From positions 310,357 through 374,356 of the forward strand of contig NZ_WTUW01000001.1 of assembly GCF_009882915.1 (NCBI RefSeq): a DNA stretch of 64,000 nt, in the 5' to 3' direction. Positions 17,032 to 24,307 of the stretch are shown one piece after another (the first letter of the stretch is position 1; each line of letters opens with the position of its first letter). The translations under genes and the position numbers were made by a program. A model generated the notes under the pieces. That model ran no database searches. It was not told the DNA's origin and saw nothing but the letters and a program-made list of their open reading frames with translations. The DNA is from Sneathiella litorea. Lineage in GTDB: Bacteria; Pseudomonadota; Alphaproteobacteria; Sneathiellales; Sneathiellaceae.

Positions 17032-17106
17032 CTTTCTTTTCCTTTCAGCATTTGACTAAAACTGTCTATAAACTCGGAACAAGGTCCATCTGGCCCCAAA
17101 CATAAT

Positions 17107-17130
17107 CTTTACGTTAACGTAAGCGTCAAG
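17107..17130. promoter_or_regulatory. MerR-type operator candidate between SCP2 and SDR genes
   Basis: The centre TTACGTTAACGTAA (17109-17122) is a perfect 14-bp palindrome. The wider 24 bases match 19 of 24 positions of the perfect palindrome in front of the MerR regulator gene (30192-30215). It lies between divergent start codons at 17031 and 17223. Sites of this look (TTTACGTTAACGTAAA) are known for LiuR-type MerR regulators of fatty and branched-chain acid catabolism. Confidence 0.6.
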
Positions 17131-17222
17131 CCTATATCTGTCAAATACTGATCTAGGATTATAGTGCATTGTCGGGGACCAGCGGGGGCCCCTAAAAAGA
17201 AAAAGAAACGCAGGAGAATCTA

Positions 17223-18098
17223 ATGAGCTATCGATCTATTTTTCGGCCGGGTTTGTTTGAGGGGCAATCCATCGTGGTGACCGGCGGCGGCAGCGGAATT
17301 GGTCGGTGTACCGCCCATGAGCTGGTCTCTCTCGGGGCCCAGGTTGCGCTTGTCGGTAGATCCATCGAAAAGGTCGAATCTGTTCAAGATGAGATTTCCA
17401 AGGTGGGCGGCATCGCGACCATCCATAGTTGCGATATTCGCGATGAAGACGCCGTCAAAGCAACGGTTGCCGATATTATAAAACAACAAGGTGCAATTCA
17501 TGGCCTGGTGAATAACGCCGGCGGCCAGTTTCCGGCAAAGCTTGAGGAGATCTCCCTGAAAGGCTGGGAAGCGGTTATCAAGACAAACCTGACCGGAGGC
17601 TTCCTGTTTGCCCGTGAATGCTATACGCAATGGATGAAGGAGAATGGAGGCGGCCCGATCGTCAATATGGTTGCGGATATGTGGAATTCCATGCCCGGTA
17701 TGGGCCATTCTGGCGCGGCACGAAAAGGCATGTTGAGTTTCACTGAAACTGCAGCCATCGAGTGGGCGGCAGCCGGTGTCCGGGTCAATTCAATTGCCCC
17801 AGGCATGATCGTCTCGTCAGGCATGGATACCTATCCGGATTGGTGGAAAGACCGGGTAAAGGCCCGCATCGCATCACACCCGGTCAAGCGAATGGGAACT
17901 GAATCTGAAGTATCGGCTGGCATCGTCTTCCTGCTCTCGGAGGCATCTGCCTTTATCACCGGAACTTGCCTGCGTGTCGATGGCGGCGCACCGAATATCC
18001 GAATGAACTGGGATATGCCGGACCATAAGAATAACAAACCTTTCAACGGATTCCATCTGGCCGAAATACCAGCCTTTCTGCGAGAGGATGAAAAGTGA
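17223..18098 (+). CDS. SDR oxidoreductase, peroxisomal trans-2-enoyl-CoA reductase-like
   Basis: The 291-residue Rossmann protein has the nucleotide motif TGGGSGIG (residues 20-27), NNAGG near 98 and a C-terminal SFITGTCLRVDGG-type stretch. The usual YxxxK catalytic motif is absent: the region reads HSGAARKGMLSFTETAAIEWA, as in the PECR/2,4-dienoyl-CoA reductase branch of SDRs, where Tyr is not used. It therefore probably reduces an enoyl-CoA with NADPH. It is divergent from the SCP2 gene with a MerR-type operator between, linking it to the fatty acid regulon. Ribosome site AGGAG. Confidence 0.82.
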   Translation: MSYRSIFRPGLFEGQSIVVTGGGSGIGRCTAHELVSLGAQVALVGRSIEKVESVQDEISKVGGIATIHSCDIRDEDAVKATVADIIKQQGAIHGLVNNAGGQFPAKLEEISLKGWEAVIKTNLTGGFLFARECYTQWMKENGGGPIVNMVADMWNSMPGMGHSGAARKGMLSFTETAAIEWAAAGVRVNSIAPGMIVSSGMDTYPDWWKDRVKARIASHPVKRMGTESEVSAGIVFLLSEASAFITGTCLRVDGGAPNIRMNWDMPDHKNNKPFNGFHLAEIPAFLREDEK

Positions 18099-18238
18099 TA
18101 TTCAGAGCGGAGCATCAGGAGGTGATCCGCACCCTCTCCTTATGGGAGGTTTTGAGTATATTCGGGACTGGCGCAACCATCCTTACATTTATCGCGAAGC
18201 TGAAAATATGAAGATATCCTGCTGACGCAAAGACGCGA

Positions 18239-18279
18239 AAGGGCCCGCCCTTCCAATGGAGGAAGAAGAGCGGGCCCCT
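18239..18279. terminator. Hairpin between converging SDR and EF-hand genes
   Basis: GGGCCCGC (18241-18248) pairs with GCGGGCCC (18270-18277) in an eight-pair GC stem. On the minus strand the stem is followed by only three T, so it is a moderate terminator for the EF-hand gene. It may also protect the SDR transcript end. Confidence 0.5.
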
Positions 18280-18314
18280 GCTACGCAATGAAAAGGGTAT
18301 CGCGATGTGTTTAA

Positions 18315-18839
18315 TCAGCCCTTTTTCATACCACCCTTTTTAGGGCCCATTTTCTGCAATTCATCGGCGGAAAGTAAACCGTCGTTATTGCTGTCAGCCT
18401 CCTCAAAGCGCTTGTCCGAAGCCGCGGCGAATTCTTCTTTAGTGACGGTGCCATTACCATCTGCATCCAGAATTTTCATAATCCGTCCTGCATGCCGTTC
18501 TTTTCTCTCCTCACGCTTTACTTTATGAAAGGCGCGGGCTTCTTCCTTGCTGATCGTGCCATTATTATCCGTGTCCAGCTTATCGAAGAATTCCTTCTTG
18601 CGGACAGTCATTTCCTCGATACTAATGGCGCCATTCCCGTCTTTATCGAGCTTGGAAAAGCGTTCTGTCGATTTTACTGTCATTTCCTCGAAGGTGATTT
18701 CACCATCTTTATTGGTATCCAATCGCTCAAAGATATCGCCTTTATGGTGGCCCTTCGGATGTTCGTCCGTCGCTGCAATGGCAAGGGCAGGAATTGCGAG
18801 AGCGGCAATCATTGAACCTATAATTATTTTACGTTTCAT
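18315..18839 (-). CDS. Secreted EF-hand calcium-binding protein
   Basis: The 174-residue protein has a signal peptide ending near IAATDEHP (cleavage about residue 23) and five canonical EF-hand loops: DTNKDGEITFEE, DKDGNGAISIEE, DTDNNGTISKEE, DADGNGTVTKEE and DSNNDGLLSADE. All keep Asp/Asn at loop positions 1, 3 and 5, Gly at 6 and Glu at 12, so calcium binding is likely at every site. Periplasmic calmodulin-like proteins of this sort are frequent in Alphaproteobacteria with unknown partners. A His/Lys-rich linker sits in the middle. Its promoter region is shared with a TetR gene. Confidence 0.88.
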   Translation of the reverse strand: MKRKIIIGSMIAALAIPALAIAATDEHPKGHHKGDIFERLDTNKDGEITFEEMTVKSTERFSKLDKDGNGAISIEEMTVRKKEFFDKLDTDNNGTISKEEARAFHKVKREERKERHAGRIMKILDADGNGTVTKEEFAAASDKRFEEADSNNDGLLSADELQKMGPKKGGMKKG

Positions 18840-18946
18840 TACTCAAGTCTCCTTCATTGGTCTGACTTACACATTCAACGATCTGGAAAATTTATTTCCG
18901 TCGAAAAAACAAAAATTATTTTCAGAAAGCGCCACAGGAAAATTAT

Positions 18947-18959
18947 TGAACATTGTTCA
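18947..18959. promoter_or_regulatory. TetR operator candidate
   Basis: TGAACATTGTTCA is a 13-bp palindrome around a central T. It lies 37 bases before the TetR start at 18996 and is divergent from the EF-hand gene. Position and symmetry fit an autoregulatory TetR site. Confidence 0.4.
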
Positions 18960-18995
18960 TTTTTATTGATAATGTTTAAGTATTGGAGCGATAAA

Positions 18996-19643
18996 ATGAT
19001 TGAGGTACAGAAGAAGCACAGCCGGACGAGCGACCTGGCAAAATTCAAGCGGCAACATATTCTGACGGCGGCGCGACGACTATTCAATGCGAATGGGCTG
19101 GACGGGCTGAGCATGCGGGATATTGCTAAAGAAGCGGGCTACTCCCTTGGGGCCGCCTATAGCTATTTCCGCACGAAAGAGGAAATTCAGGTTGAACTGC
19201 TTGCCGGTATTCTGGGCGAATTGACACGGCAAATAAAAGCGGCCCTCACTCGCACGGAAGGTCAGGACGATGCAACCCGACATGCCTTTACCATTTTTGC
19301 TGATTATTTCCGGGAACATCGGGAGGAAAGATATCTCCTCCTCTGCACTTTAACGGACCTTAAGGCGAGCGGAACGGATATTCCGGCAGAGGTGAGGAAA
19401 GAACTGGACAGCCGCCTGCTCACGCTGATGGGCCTGCTTGCACACAACCTTTATCATCACACCCCCGCCTCCCCTGCCCACGCACAGGAGGAAACGACGG
19501 ATTTTGTCGTCTATCTTCTTGGACTATTGATACTTGAAAACAGCGGACGACTTCAATTGCTTAACCAAAGCGGGCAAGAAATGGTCGACCGCTACGGTGA
19601 ACGAATGCTATTAAGAATGACACAACAAAAAGAAAAAGAATAA
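18996..19643 (+). CDS. TetR family transcriptional regulator
   Basis: The 215-residue regulator has the TetR N-terminal DNA-binding helix-turn-helix: ILTAARRLFNANGLDGLSMRDIAKEAGYSLGAAYSYFRTKEEI (residues about 20-62). A helical ligand-binding and dimer domain follows that I cannot assign. The ATG at 18996 follows GGAG; earlier in-frame starts are less likely. The two hotdog thioesterase genes begin 25 bases downstream, so the regulator probably controls them, with an acyl-CoA or related lipid as likely inducer (inference). Confidence 0.9.
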   Translation: MIEVQKKHSRTSDLAKFKRQHILTAARRLFNANGLDGLSMRDIAKEAGYSLGAAYSYFRTKEEIQVELLAGILGELTRQIKAALTRTEGQDDATRHAFTIFADYFREHREERYLLLCTLTDLKASGTDIPAEVRKELDSRLLTLMGLLAHNLYHHTPASPAHAQEETTDFVVYLLGLLILENSGRLQLLNQSGQEMVDRYGERMLLRMTQQKEKE

Positions 19644-19668
19644 GTGCAAGGACAGGAGTTTTCCCTAC

Positions 19669-20103
19669 ATGAGCGGTTATATGGAGAGCTATCGCGGCCA
19701 GGTATTGATGCGTGAATGCGACCTTCTGGGACATATGAATATACAATATTACGGCGCCCGCATCAGTCTGGCGATGTGCAACATGTTTCATGTCATTGGC
19801 CTGGACCCGGATGATTTAAAGAATGGCAAGCGCGGCCTCGCCGTCGTGCATCAGGATTCCCGCTATGTCGCGGAGCTTCATGCCGGCGATATCATTCACA
19901 TGGAAAGTGCCGTTGTTGGAAGTTCGGAAAGAACAGTGACCATCGACCATCGCCTCTACAATAGTGTGGACGACGGGCTCGTCTTTTCCAGCCGGATGAC
20001 GTCAGCCTATATGGACCTAGAAAGCCGCAAGGCCATTCCTCTAAGCGATGCAATCCGGCACAAAGTGGCTGAATTGAAGATCGACGGGGAGGACGCGGCA
20101 TGA
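19669..20103 (+). CDS. Hotdog-fold acyl-CoA thioesterase (4-HBT type)
   Basis: The 144-residue protein has the 4-hydroxybenzoyl-CoA thioesterase signature RECDLLGHMNIQYYGARIS, in which the Asp-x-x-x-His-x-Asn segment forms the active site. It then has the usual beta-sheet with VVHQDSRYVAELHAGDIIHMES. It probably hydrolyses an acyl-CoA in the cytoplasm. Its stop overlaps the start of a second, double-length hotdog gene by four bases, so the two are translated together and possibly form a mixed complex under the upstream TetR gene. Confidence 0.8.
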   Translation: MSGYMESYRGQVLMRECDLLGHMNIQYYGARISLAMCNMFHVIGLDPDDLKNGKRGLAVVHQDSRYVAELHAGDIIHMESAVVGSSERTVTIDHRLYNSVDDGLVFSSRMTSAYMDLESRKAIPLSDAIRHKVAELKIDGEDAA

Positions 20104-21002
20104 GCAAGCTCCTTCCCCTGTTCCGAGGTGCGGTCGAGGCCTGGGAATGCGACCAGATGCGGCATATGAATGTGCAGTTCTATATGACGAAAGCTTCCGA
20201 CGCCTTCGCTCAACTGCAAAATAGGCTTGGCCTTTCGCCGGCGGTTATTCGCTCAACACACAAGGGGCTTCGCTTCAGGAACATCCGCACACAGTACAAA
20301 GCGGAGGTTCATGTAGGTACGCCTCTCTATGGCCTTGGCGGGGTGCGTGAGGTAAAGGACAACCTGATCACGGGCTTTATTCATATCTTCAATTCGGTCA
20401 ATGACCGGTTGTCTGCTATATATGAATTTACTGCAGATTATGCCGATTTCGAAACAGATACTTCATTGCCCCTCCCAGACGAGGTCAGGTCCGCGGCTGA
20501 AGTACTGGCAGACCCGCACCCGGATAGCTTCCAACTGAAACCTTTTGCTGGCGCCCTGATGCCGGCCCGCCCCCTCGATCATATGTTCGAAAGCGCGCGT
20601 GGTTCCGTGGATGTGTGGGAATGCGATCAGTTTGATCATATCGAGATGCGGCATATCGTCGGTTATTTCTCAGATGCCGCAACCCATATTATCAATTCCG
20701 TCGGTCTGACACGGGAAGTCATTCGCAAGCGGAATCTCGGCTCGGCAGCACTAGATTACTATTCTGAATTCCATGCACCGATCAGGAAATCCACGGCGAT
20801 TGTTTTAAAAAGTGGCCTGATAGGAGCGGACGGAAAGATTTTCCGCTTCGGCCATAACCTTATTGACATGGACACCGGCAAGCTGGCGGTAACAACCACA
20901 GTGCTTGGCTGTTATTTTGATATGACAGAGCGAAAATCTGTACCCCTACCGGAAGAATTTACCAACTATCCGAAGGAAAAACTTCTGGGTGCCCAACTGT
21001 AA
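20100..21002 (+). CDS. Tandem double-hotdog thioesterase-like protein
   Basis: The 300-residue protein contains two hotdog domains in a row. The first (residues about 8-140) has WECDQMRHMNVQFYMTKASD, a good 4-HBT active site. The second (about 165-295) has WECDQFDHIEMRHIVGYFSDA, where the HMN portion is altered and the site is shifted, so only one half may be catalytic. Internal duplication with loss of one site is common in double-hotdog enzymes. It overlaps the preceding single-hotdog gene by four bases. I infer an acyl-CoA thioesterase role; a dehydratase is the main alternative fold use. Confidence 0.72.
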   Translation: MSKLLPLFRGAVEAWECDQMRHMNVQFYMTKASDAFAQLQNRLGLSPAVIRSTHKGLRFRNIRTQYKAEVHVGTPLYGLGGVREVKDNLITGFIHIFNSVNDRLSAIYEFTADYADFETDTSLPLPDEVRSAAEVLADPHPDSFQLKPFAGALMPARPLDHMFESARGSVDVWECDQFDHIEMRHIVGYFSDAATHIINSVGLTREVIRKRNLGSAALDYYSEFHAPIRKSTAIVLKSGLIGADGKIFRFGHNLIDMDTGKLAVTTTVLGCYFDMTERKSVPLPEEFTNYPKEKLLGAQL

Positions 21003-21003
21003 T

Positions 21004-21621
21004 TTACGCTAGCCTGGGGCTAAAAAGCAGCTTTATATAAGAGCGGAGTATCATGAGCTGGGCAGCGAGCTTTTTGGGTTCTCTCAAAGCCTTTGACATA
21101 ATGATGCCGCCCTCGACAATTGTTGAGATGAAATCGGCAACCTCCTCCATATCAACATCGTCATTCGGTGGATAGATTTCGCTAATTTCCTGAAGAAGTG
21201 CGACAAATCGCTCCCGCCACGCCAGAACCCCGCCTTGGGTCATGTCGTGTATGTCCTTGTCGAATAGCCGCTCCTGATAACATATTGTCGCCACAAGGCA
21301 GCCCGGGTGCCCCTCCGGCAAGTCCGCCATCATTTCCGCAAGTAACTTCAAACCCACCAGAAAAGCATGGAGCGGATCATCATTTAGCTCTCTCGCACGC
21401 TTGAAAAGATTATCCAGCAGAATCTCATCCTGTTCGAGATAGCGGTGCACCAGTGCCCGGGCGAGCTCTGTCTTATCCTTGAAGTGATAAAAGAAGCCGC
21501 TCTTGGTGATGTCGGCTTCAGCAATCAGTTCCTCAATCGAGGTCGCGCCGAAGCCTTTCGCCAAGATTGCAGCCTCAGCAATGGAAAGCAGCCGCTCTCT
21601 TGTTTCGGCGCCCTTTCTCAT
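21004..21621 (-). CDS. TetR family transcriptional regulator
   Basis: The 205-residue regulator has the HTH in RLLSIAEAAILAKGFGATSIEELIAEADITKSGFFYHFKDKTELA (residues about 9-53). The GFFYHFKDKTELARAL wording and length recall the AcrR/NemR-like group that responds to electrophiles or lipids. The ATG at 21621 has GAGGAAAT before it. Strong palindromes lie just upstream, and the divergent homocysteine S-methyltransferase-like gene is the obvious target besides itself. It converges on the double-hotdog gene with a one-base gap. Confidence 0.88.
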   Translation of the reverse strand: MRKGAETRERLLSIAEAAILAKGFGATSIEELIAEADITKSGFFYHFKDKTELARALVHRYLEQDEILLDNLFKRARELNDDPLHAFLVGLKLLAEMMADLPEGHPGCLVATICYQERLFDKDIHDMTQGGVLAWRERFVALLQEISEIYPPNDDVDMEEVADFISTIVEGGIIMSKALREPKKLAAQLMILRSYIKLLFSPRLA

Positions 21622-21648
21622 AATTTCCTCGGAAAATATTAACTGCAA

Positions 21649-21686
21649 AAAACTGTACTGCAAATACAGTACCGTCGGTACAGTTT
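21649..21686. promoter_or_regulatory. TetR operator candidates, stacked GTAC palindromes
   Basis: The outer repeat AAACTGTAC / GTACAGTTT spans 21650-21686. Within it are GTACTG-N6-CAGTAC and GTACCG-T-CGGTAC. These overlapping dyads start 28 bases before the TetR ATG, in the region shared with the plus-strand methyltransferase gene. Repressor binding here would cover both promoters. Confidence 0.6.
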
Positions 21687-21744
21687 AATCGACACCAGAC
21701 TACATTCTATCATGGTTTGTGTCGTCTTGAAATATATTAACTTA

Positions 21745-21765
21745 TTGAAATAAACTGAATTTCAA
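21745..21765. promoter_or_regulatory. Inverted repeat upstream of the methyltransferase gene
   Basis: TTGAAAT (21745-21751) and ATTTCAA (21759-21765) form a dyad with a seven-base spacer, in AT-rich DNA about 90 bases before the ATG at 21854. It could be a second regulator site or a weak hairpin. Confidence 0.25.
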
Positions 21766-21853
21766 CTTTATCGGCAAACCGTACCATAACTCTACTATCT
21801 TACCGGGCATCTTGTTCATATTTTCCTGCCATCCAAACAGACAGGAGATACAA

Positions 21854-22798
21854 ATGAGACATGCGAAATATAGAAATCAGTTACCGCAATCGAAAGATAA
21901 TATTTACTTGGCCGATGGTGGGCTGGAAACGACAATGTTGTTCCTGGAAGGCTTTGACCTGCCTTACTTCGCCGCCTTTAACTTGATGCGAACCCAAGTG
22001 GGCAAGCAGGCGATTAAGAACTACCTACTTAAATATGTCGCCATTGCCAAGGAAAACGGAACTGGGATTATTCTCGACACGCCGACCTGGCGCGCCAGTC
22101 AGGATTGGGGGAACCTTTTGTGTTACAGCCCCGAAGCCTTGGATGCGGTCAACCAGGAATCTGTCGAAATGCTGCATGATATCCGCGACGCCCATGAGAC
22201 CGAAGCGACCAAATGTGTCATCAACGGCGCAATCGGTCCGCGTGGGGATGGCTATAACCCGTCACTCATCATGTCCGCACAAGAGGCGGCCGATTATCAC
22301 CGGGCACAGGTCACGTCATTTGTCAAAGCAGGTGCGGATATGATCACTGCTGTGACGATGAATTATGTCAACGAAGCGATCGGCATCGCACGGCTCGGCG
22401 CCGAAGCAGGAATCCCGACGGCAATTTCCTTTACAGTCGAGACTGACGGTCGTCTTCCAACTGGCGAAACACTGGAGGACGCCATCCGCAAGACAGAAAT
22501 CGCGAGCGATAGTAGCCCCGTCTACTACATGATCAACTGTGCTCATACCACGCACTTTGAAAATGTAGTGAAATCTGGTGGGCAATGGCGGGACCGGATT
22601 GGAGGCTTGCGGGCCAATGCCTCAGCGTTAAGTCACGCGGAGCTGGACGAAGCGGAAGAGTTGGATGATGGCAATCCATCGGAATTCGCGGCCCAGCACG
22701 TGGATCTGGCGCAGTATTTGCCGAACCTGGTTATGGTTGGCGGCTGCTGTGGTACCGATCATCGGCATATAACCGCTATTCATCAACACTTTCATTGA
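21854..22798 (+). CDS. Homocysteine S-methyltransferase family protein
   Basis: The 314-residue protein has the Pfam S-methyl_trans barrel. It starts with LADGGLETTMLFLEG near residue 20. Zinc ligands are the Cys in MINCAHTTHF near 236 and the pair in GGCCGTDHRH near 298-299. It transfers a methyl group from a donor such as S-methylmethionine, betaine or dimethylsulfoniopropionate-type compounds to homocysteine. The start is the ATG preceded by AGGAG. A divergent TetR gene and operator suggest substrate-induced expression. The donor cannot be determined from the sequence. Confidence 0.87.
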   Translation: MRHAKYRNQLPQSKDNIYLADGGLETTMLFLEGFDLPYFAAFNLMRTQVGKQAIKNYLLKYVAIAKENGTGIILDTPTWRASQDWGNLLCYSPEALDAVNQESVEMLHDIRDAHETEATKCVINGAIGPRGDGYNPSLIMSAQEAADYHRAQVTSFVKAGADMITAVTMNYVNEAIGIARLGAEAGIPTAISFTVETDGRLPTGETLEDAIRKTEIASDSSPVYYMINCAHTTHFENVVKSGGQWRDRIGGLRANASALSHAELDEAEELDDGNPSEFAAQHVDLAQYLPNLVMVGGCCGTDHRHITAIHQHFH

Positions 22799-23019
22799 TA
22801 GGAAATATCAGCCTCCGGGAGCCTGCTTTCTATGGCTTCCGGAGTCTAATACGGTAGAAGAAATGTATTTCAGATATGACTGGGGAGAATCTGGCGTTTC
22901 ACATGAAACGCACAAAACCTCGCTTAAATTGCACGACAATCAAATATGGGAGATGAACACACCAAGCATTCAGCCTCATCCCAAGCGTTATCACCAGCTG
23001 TTGACTATCCTTATCGCCC

Positions 23020-24156
23020 TTATAAACTTCGGGCGATCAGCTCCTTCATGATTTCGTTGGTGCCGCCATAAATGCGCTGCACACGCGCATCAGCATAAGA
23101 ACGGGCGACCCGATATTCCCACATAAAGCCGTAACCGCCATGAAGCTGAAGGCATTCGTCAATGACCCTGTTCTCGACCTCGGAAGTCCAGTATTTCGCC
23201 ATGGCGGCCGTTGCCACTTCCAGTTCACCTTTGAGCAGCTCCTCGATGCATTTATCGACGAAGACCCGGGCGATCTGCACCTGTGTTTTTTGTTCCGCCA
23301 GCTTGAAGCGGGAGTTCTGGAACTCGATGAGATCCTTGCCGAAGGCACTGCGATTTTTCGTATATTCAATCGTTTCCTCAAGAACGGCTTCCATTGTCGC
23401 GGTTGCGCCGATAGCAATCTGCAGCCGTTCCCAAGCGAGTTCCTGCATGAGGCAGAAGAAGCCCTTGCCTTCACCGCCGAGCATATTGCTGGCCGGTACG
23501 CGAACATCATCGAAGAAGAGCTCTGCCGTATCCTGCGCCTTAAGGCCGAGCTTGTCGAGGTTGCGGCCCTTCTCAAAACCTGGCGTTCCCGCCTCAACCA
23601 GGAACAAGGTTGTTCCTTTTGCGCCGGCGCTCGGGTCCGTCTTGGTTACTACAATCACCAGATCGCACATGAAGCCGTTTGTTATAAAGGTCTTGGAGCC
23701 GTTGATGACATACTCATCACCGTCCTTGACGGCGCGGGTTTTCACACCCTGTAGGTCAGAGCCCGCCCCGGGTTCCGTCATGGCAATCGCACCGATCATT
23801 TCACCGGATGCCAGCTTGGGCAGATATTTTTTCTTCTGCTCCTCGGTGCCGTAGTTCAGGATATAGGGGGCGACGATTTCGGAATGGAGGCCAAAACCCG
23901 GGCCAGTGGTGCCCGCACGCGCCTGCTCTTCCATCATGATGATACTGTAAAGCTTGTCCGCGCCCGCGCCGCCATATTCTTCCGGAATCGGCATGCAGAG
24001 AAGGCCCTGTTTGCCGGCCTCCTTCCAGGCGTCACGGCTCACCTGACCGTCTTTTTCCCATTGGGCGTGATGTGGAATGATATGTTCCTCGTAAAACCGG
24101 CGAACCGATTCCCGGAATATATTATGTTCTTCGCTGAAAATGCTTCTTTCGATCAT
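23020..24156 (-). CDS. Acyl-CoA dehydrogenase, ACADL-like
   Basis: The 378-residue flavoenzyme resembles long-chain acyl-CoA dehydrogenase along its C-terminal half: ECLQLHGGYGFMWEYRVARSYADARVQRIYGGTNEIMKELIAR. In this branch the YEG Glu is replaced by YGG, and the catalytic base is thought to be the Glu in the ELAWERLQIA helix, which is present. The FAD stretch MTEPGAGSDLQGVKT lies near residue 125. It introduces the 2,3 double bond of an acyl-CoA and passes electrons to ETF. A 19-bp palindrome precedes it. It is transcribed in the same direction as the fad operon but behind that operon's terminator, so it seems to be its own unit. Confidence 0.9.
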   Translation of the reverse strand: MIERSIFSEEHNIFRESVRRFYEEHIIPHHAQWEKDGQVSRDAWKEAGKQGLLCMPIPEEYGGAGADKLYSIIMMEEQARAGTTGPGFGLHSEIVAPYILNYGTEEQKKKYLPKLASGEMIGAIAMTEPGAGSDLQGVKTRAVKDGDEYVINGSKTFITNGFMCDLVIVVTKTDPSAGAKGTTLFLVEAGTPGFEKGRNLDKLGLKAQDTAELFFDDVRVPASNMLGGEGKGFFCLMQELAWERLQIAIGATATMEAVLEETIEYTKNRSAFGKDLIEFQNSRFKLAEQKTQVQIARVFVDKCIEELLKGELEVATAAMAKYWTSEVENRVIDECLQLHGGYGFMWEYRVARSYADARVQRIYGGTNEIMKELIARSL

Positions 24157-24197
24157 CTCGCCACCTTTGTTTTTATGTTTCGTGCGAATTTCCCTGT

Positions 24198-24216
24198 AAT
24201 TGACAATTTGTCAATT
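24198..24216. promoter_or_regulatory. 19-bp palindrome upstream of the ACADL-like gene
   Basis: AATTGACAA-T-TTGTCAATT is symmetrical over all 19 bases. It lies 42 bases before the minus-strand ATG at 24156 and in the right place for a repressor site over the promoter. No regulator gene adjoins; TetR/FadR-like control is possible. Confidence 0.5.
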
Positions 24217-24252
24217 TCGTCCGAGTCTATCCTTTTGCGGTGTATTTCTCCA

Positions 24253-24286
24253 CAAAAAAAGGCGAACCAAAAGACCCGCCCTTTTT
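24253..24286 (-). terminator. Terminator of the fad operon
   Basis: On the minus strand AAAGGGCG pairs with CGCCTTT and a run of seven T ends the structure. It lies 22 bases after the stop at 24308. Confidence 0.6.
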
Positions 24287-24307
24287 CATTTTTCTTAACA
24301 CTACGAG

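Noticed and set aside
22813-22844. Inverted repeat after the homocysteine methyltransferase gene
   Set aside because: The stem CTCCGGGAGC / GCTTCCGGAG has a mismatch and is not followed by T, so termination is not supported.
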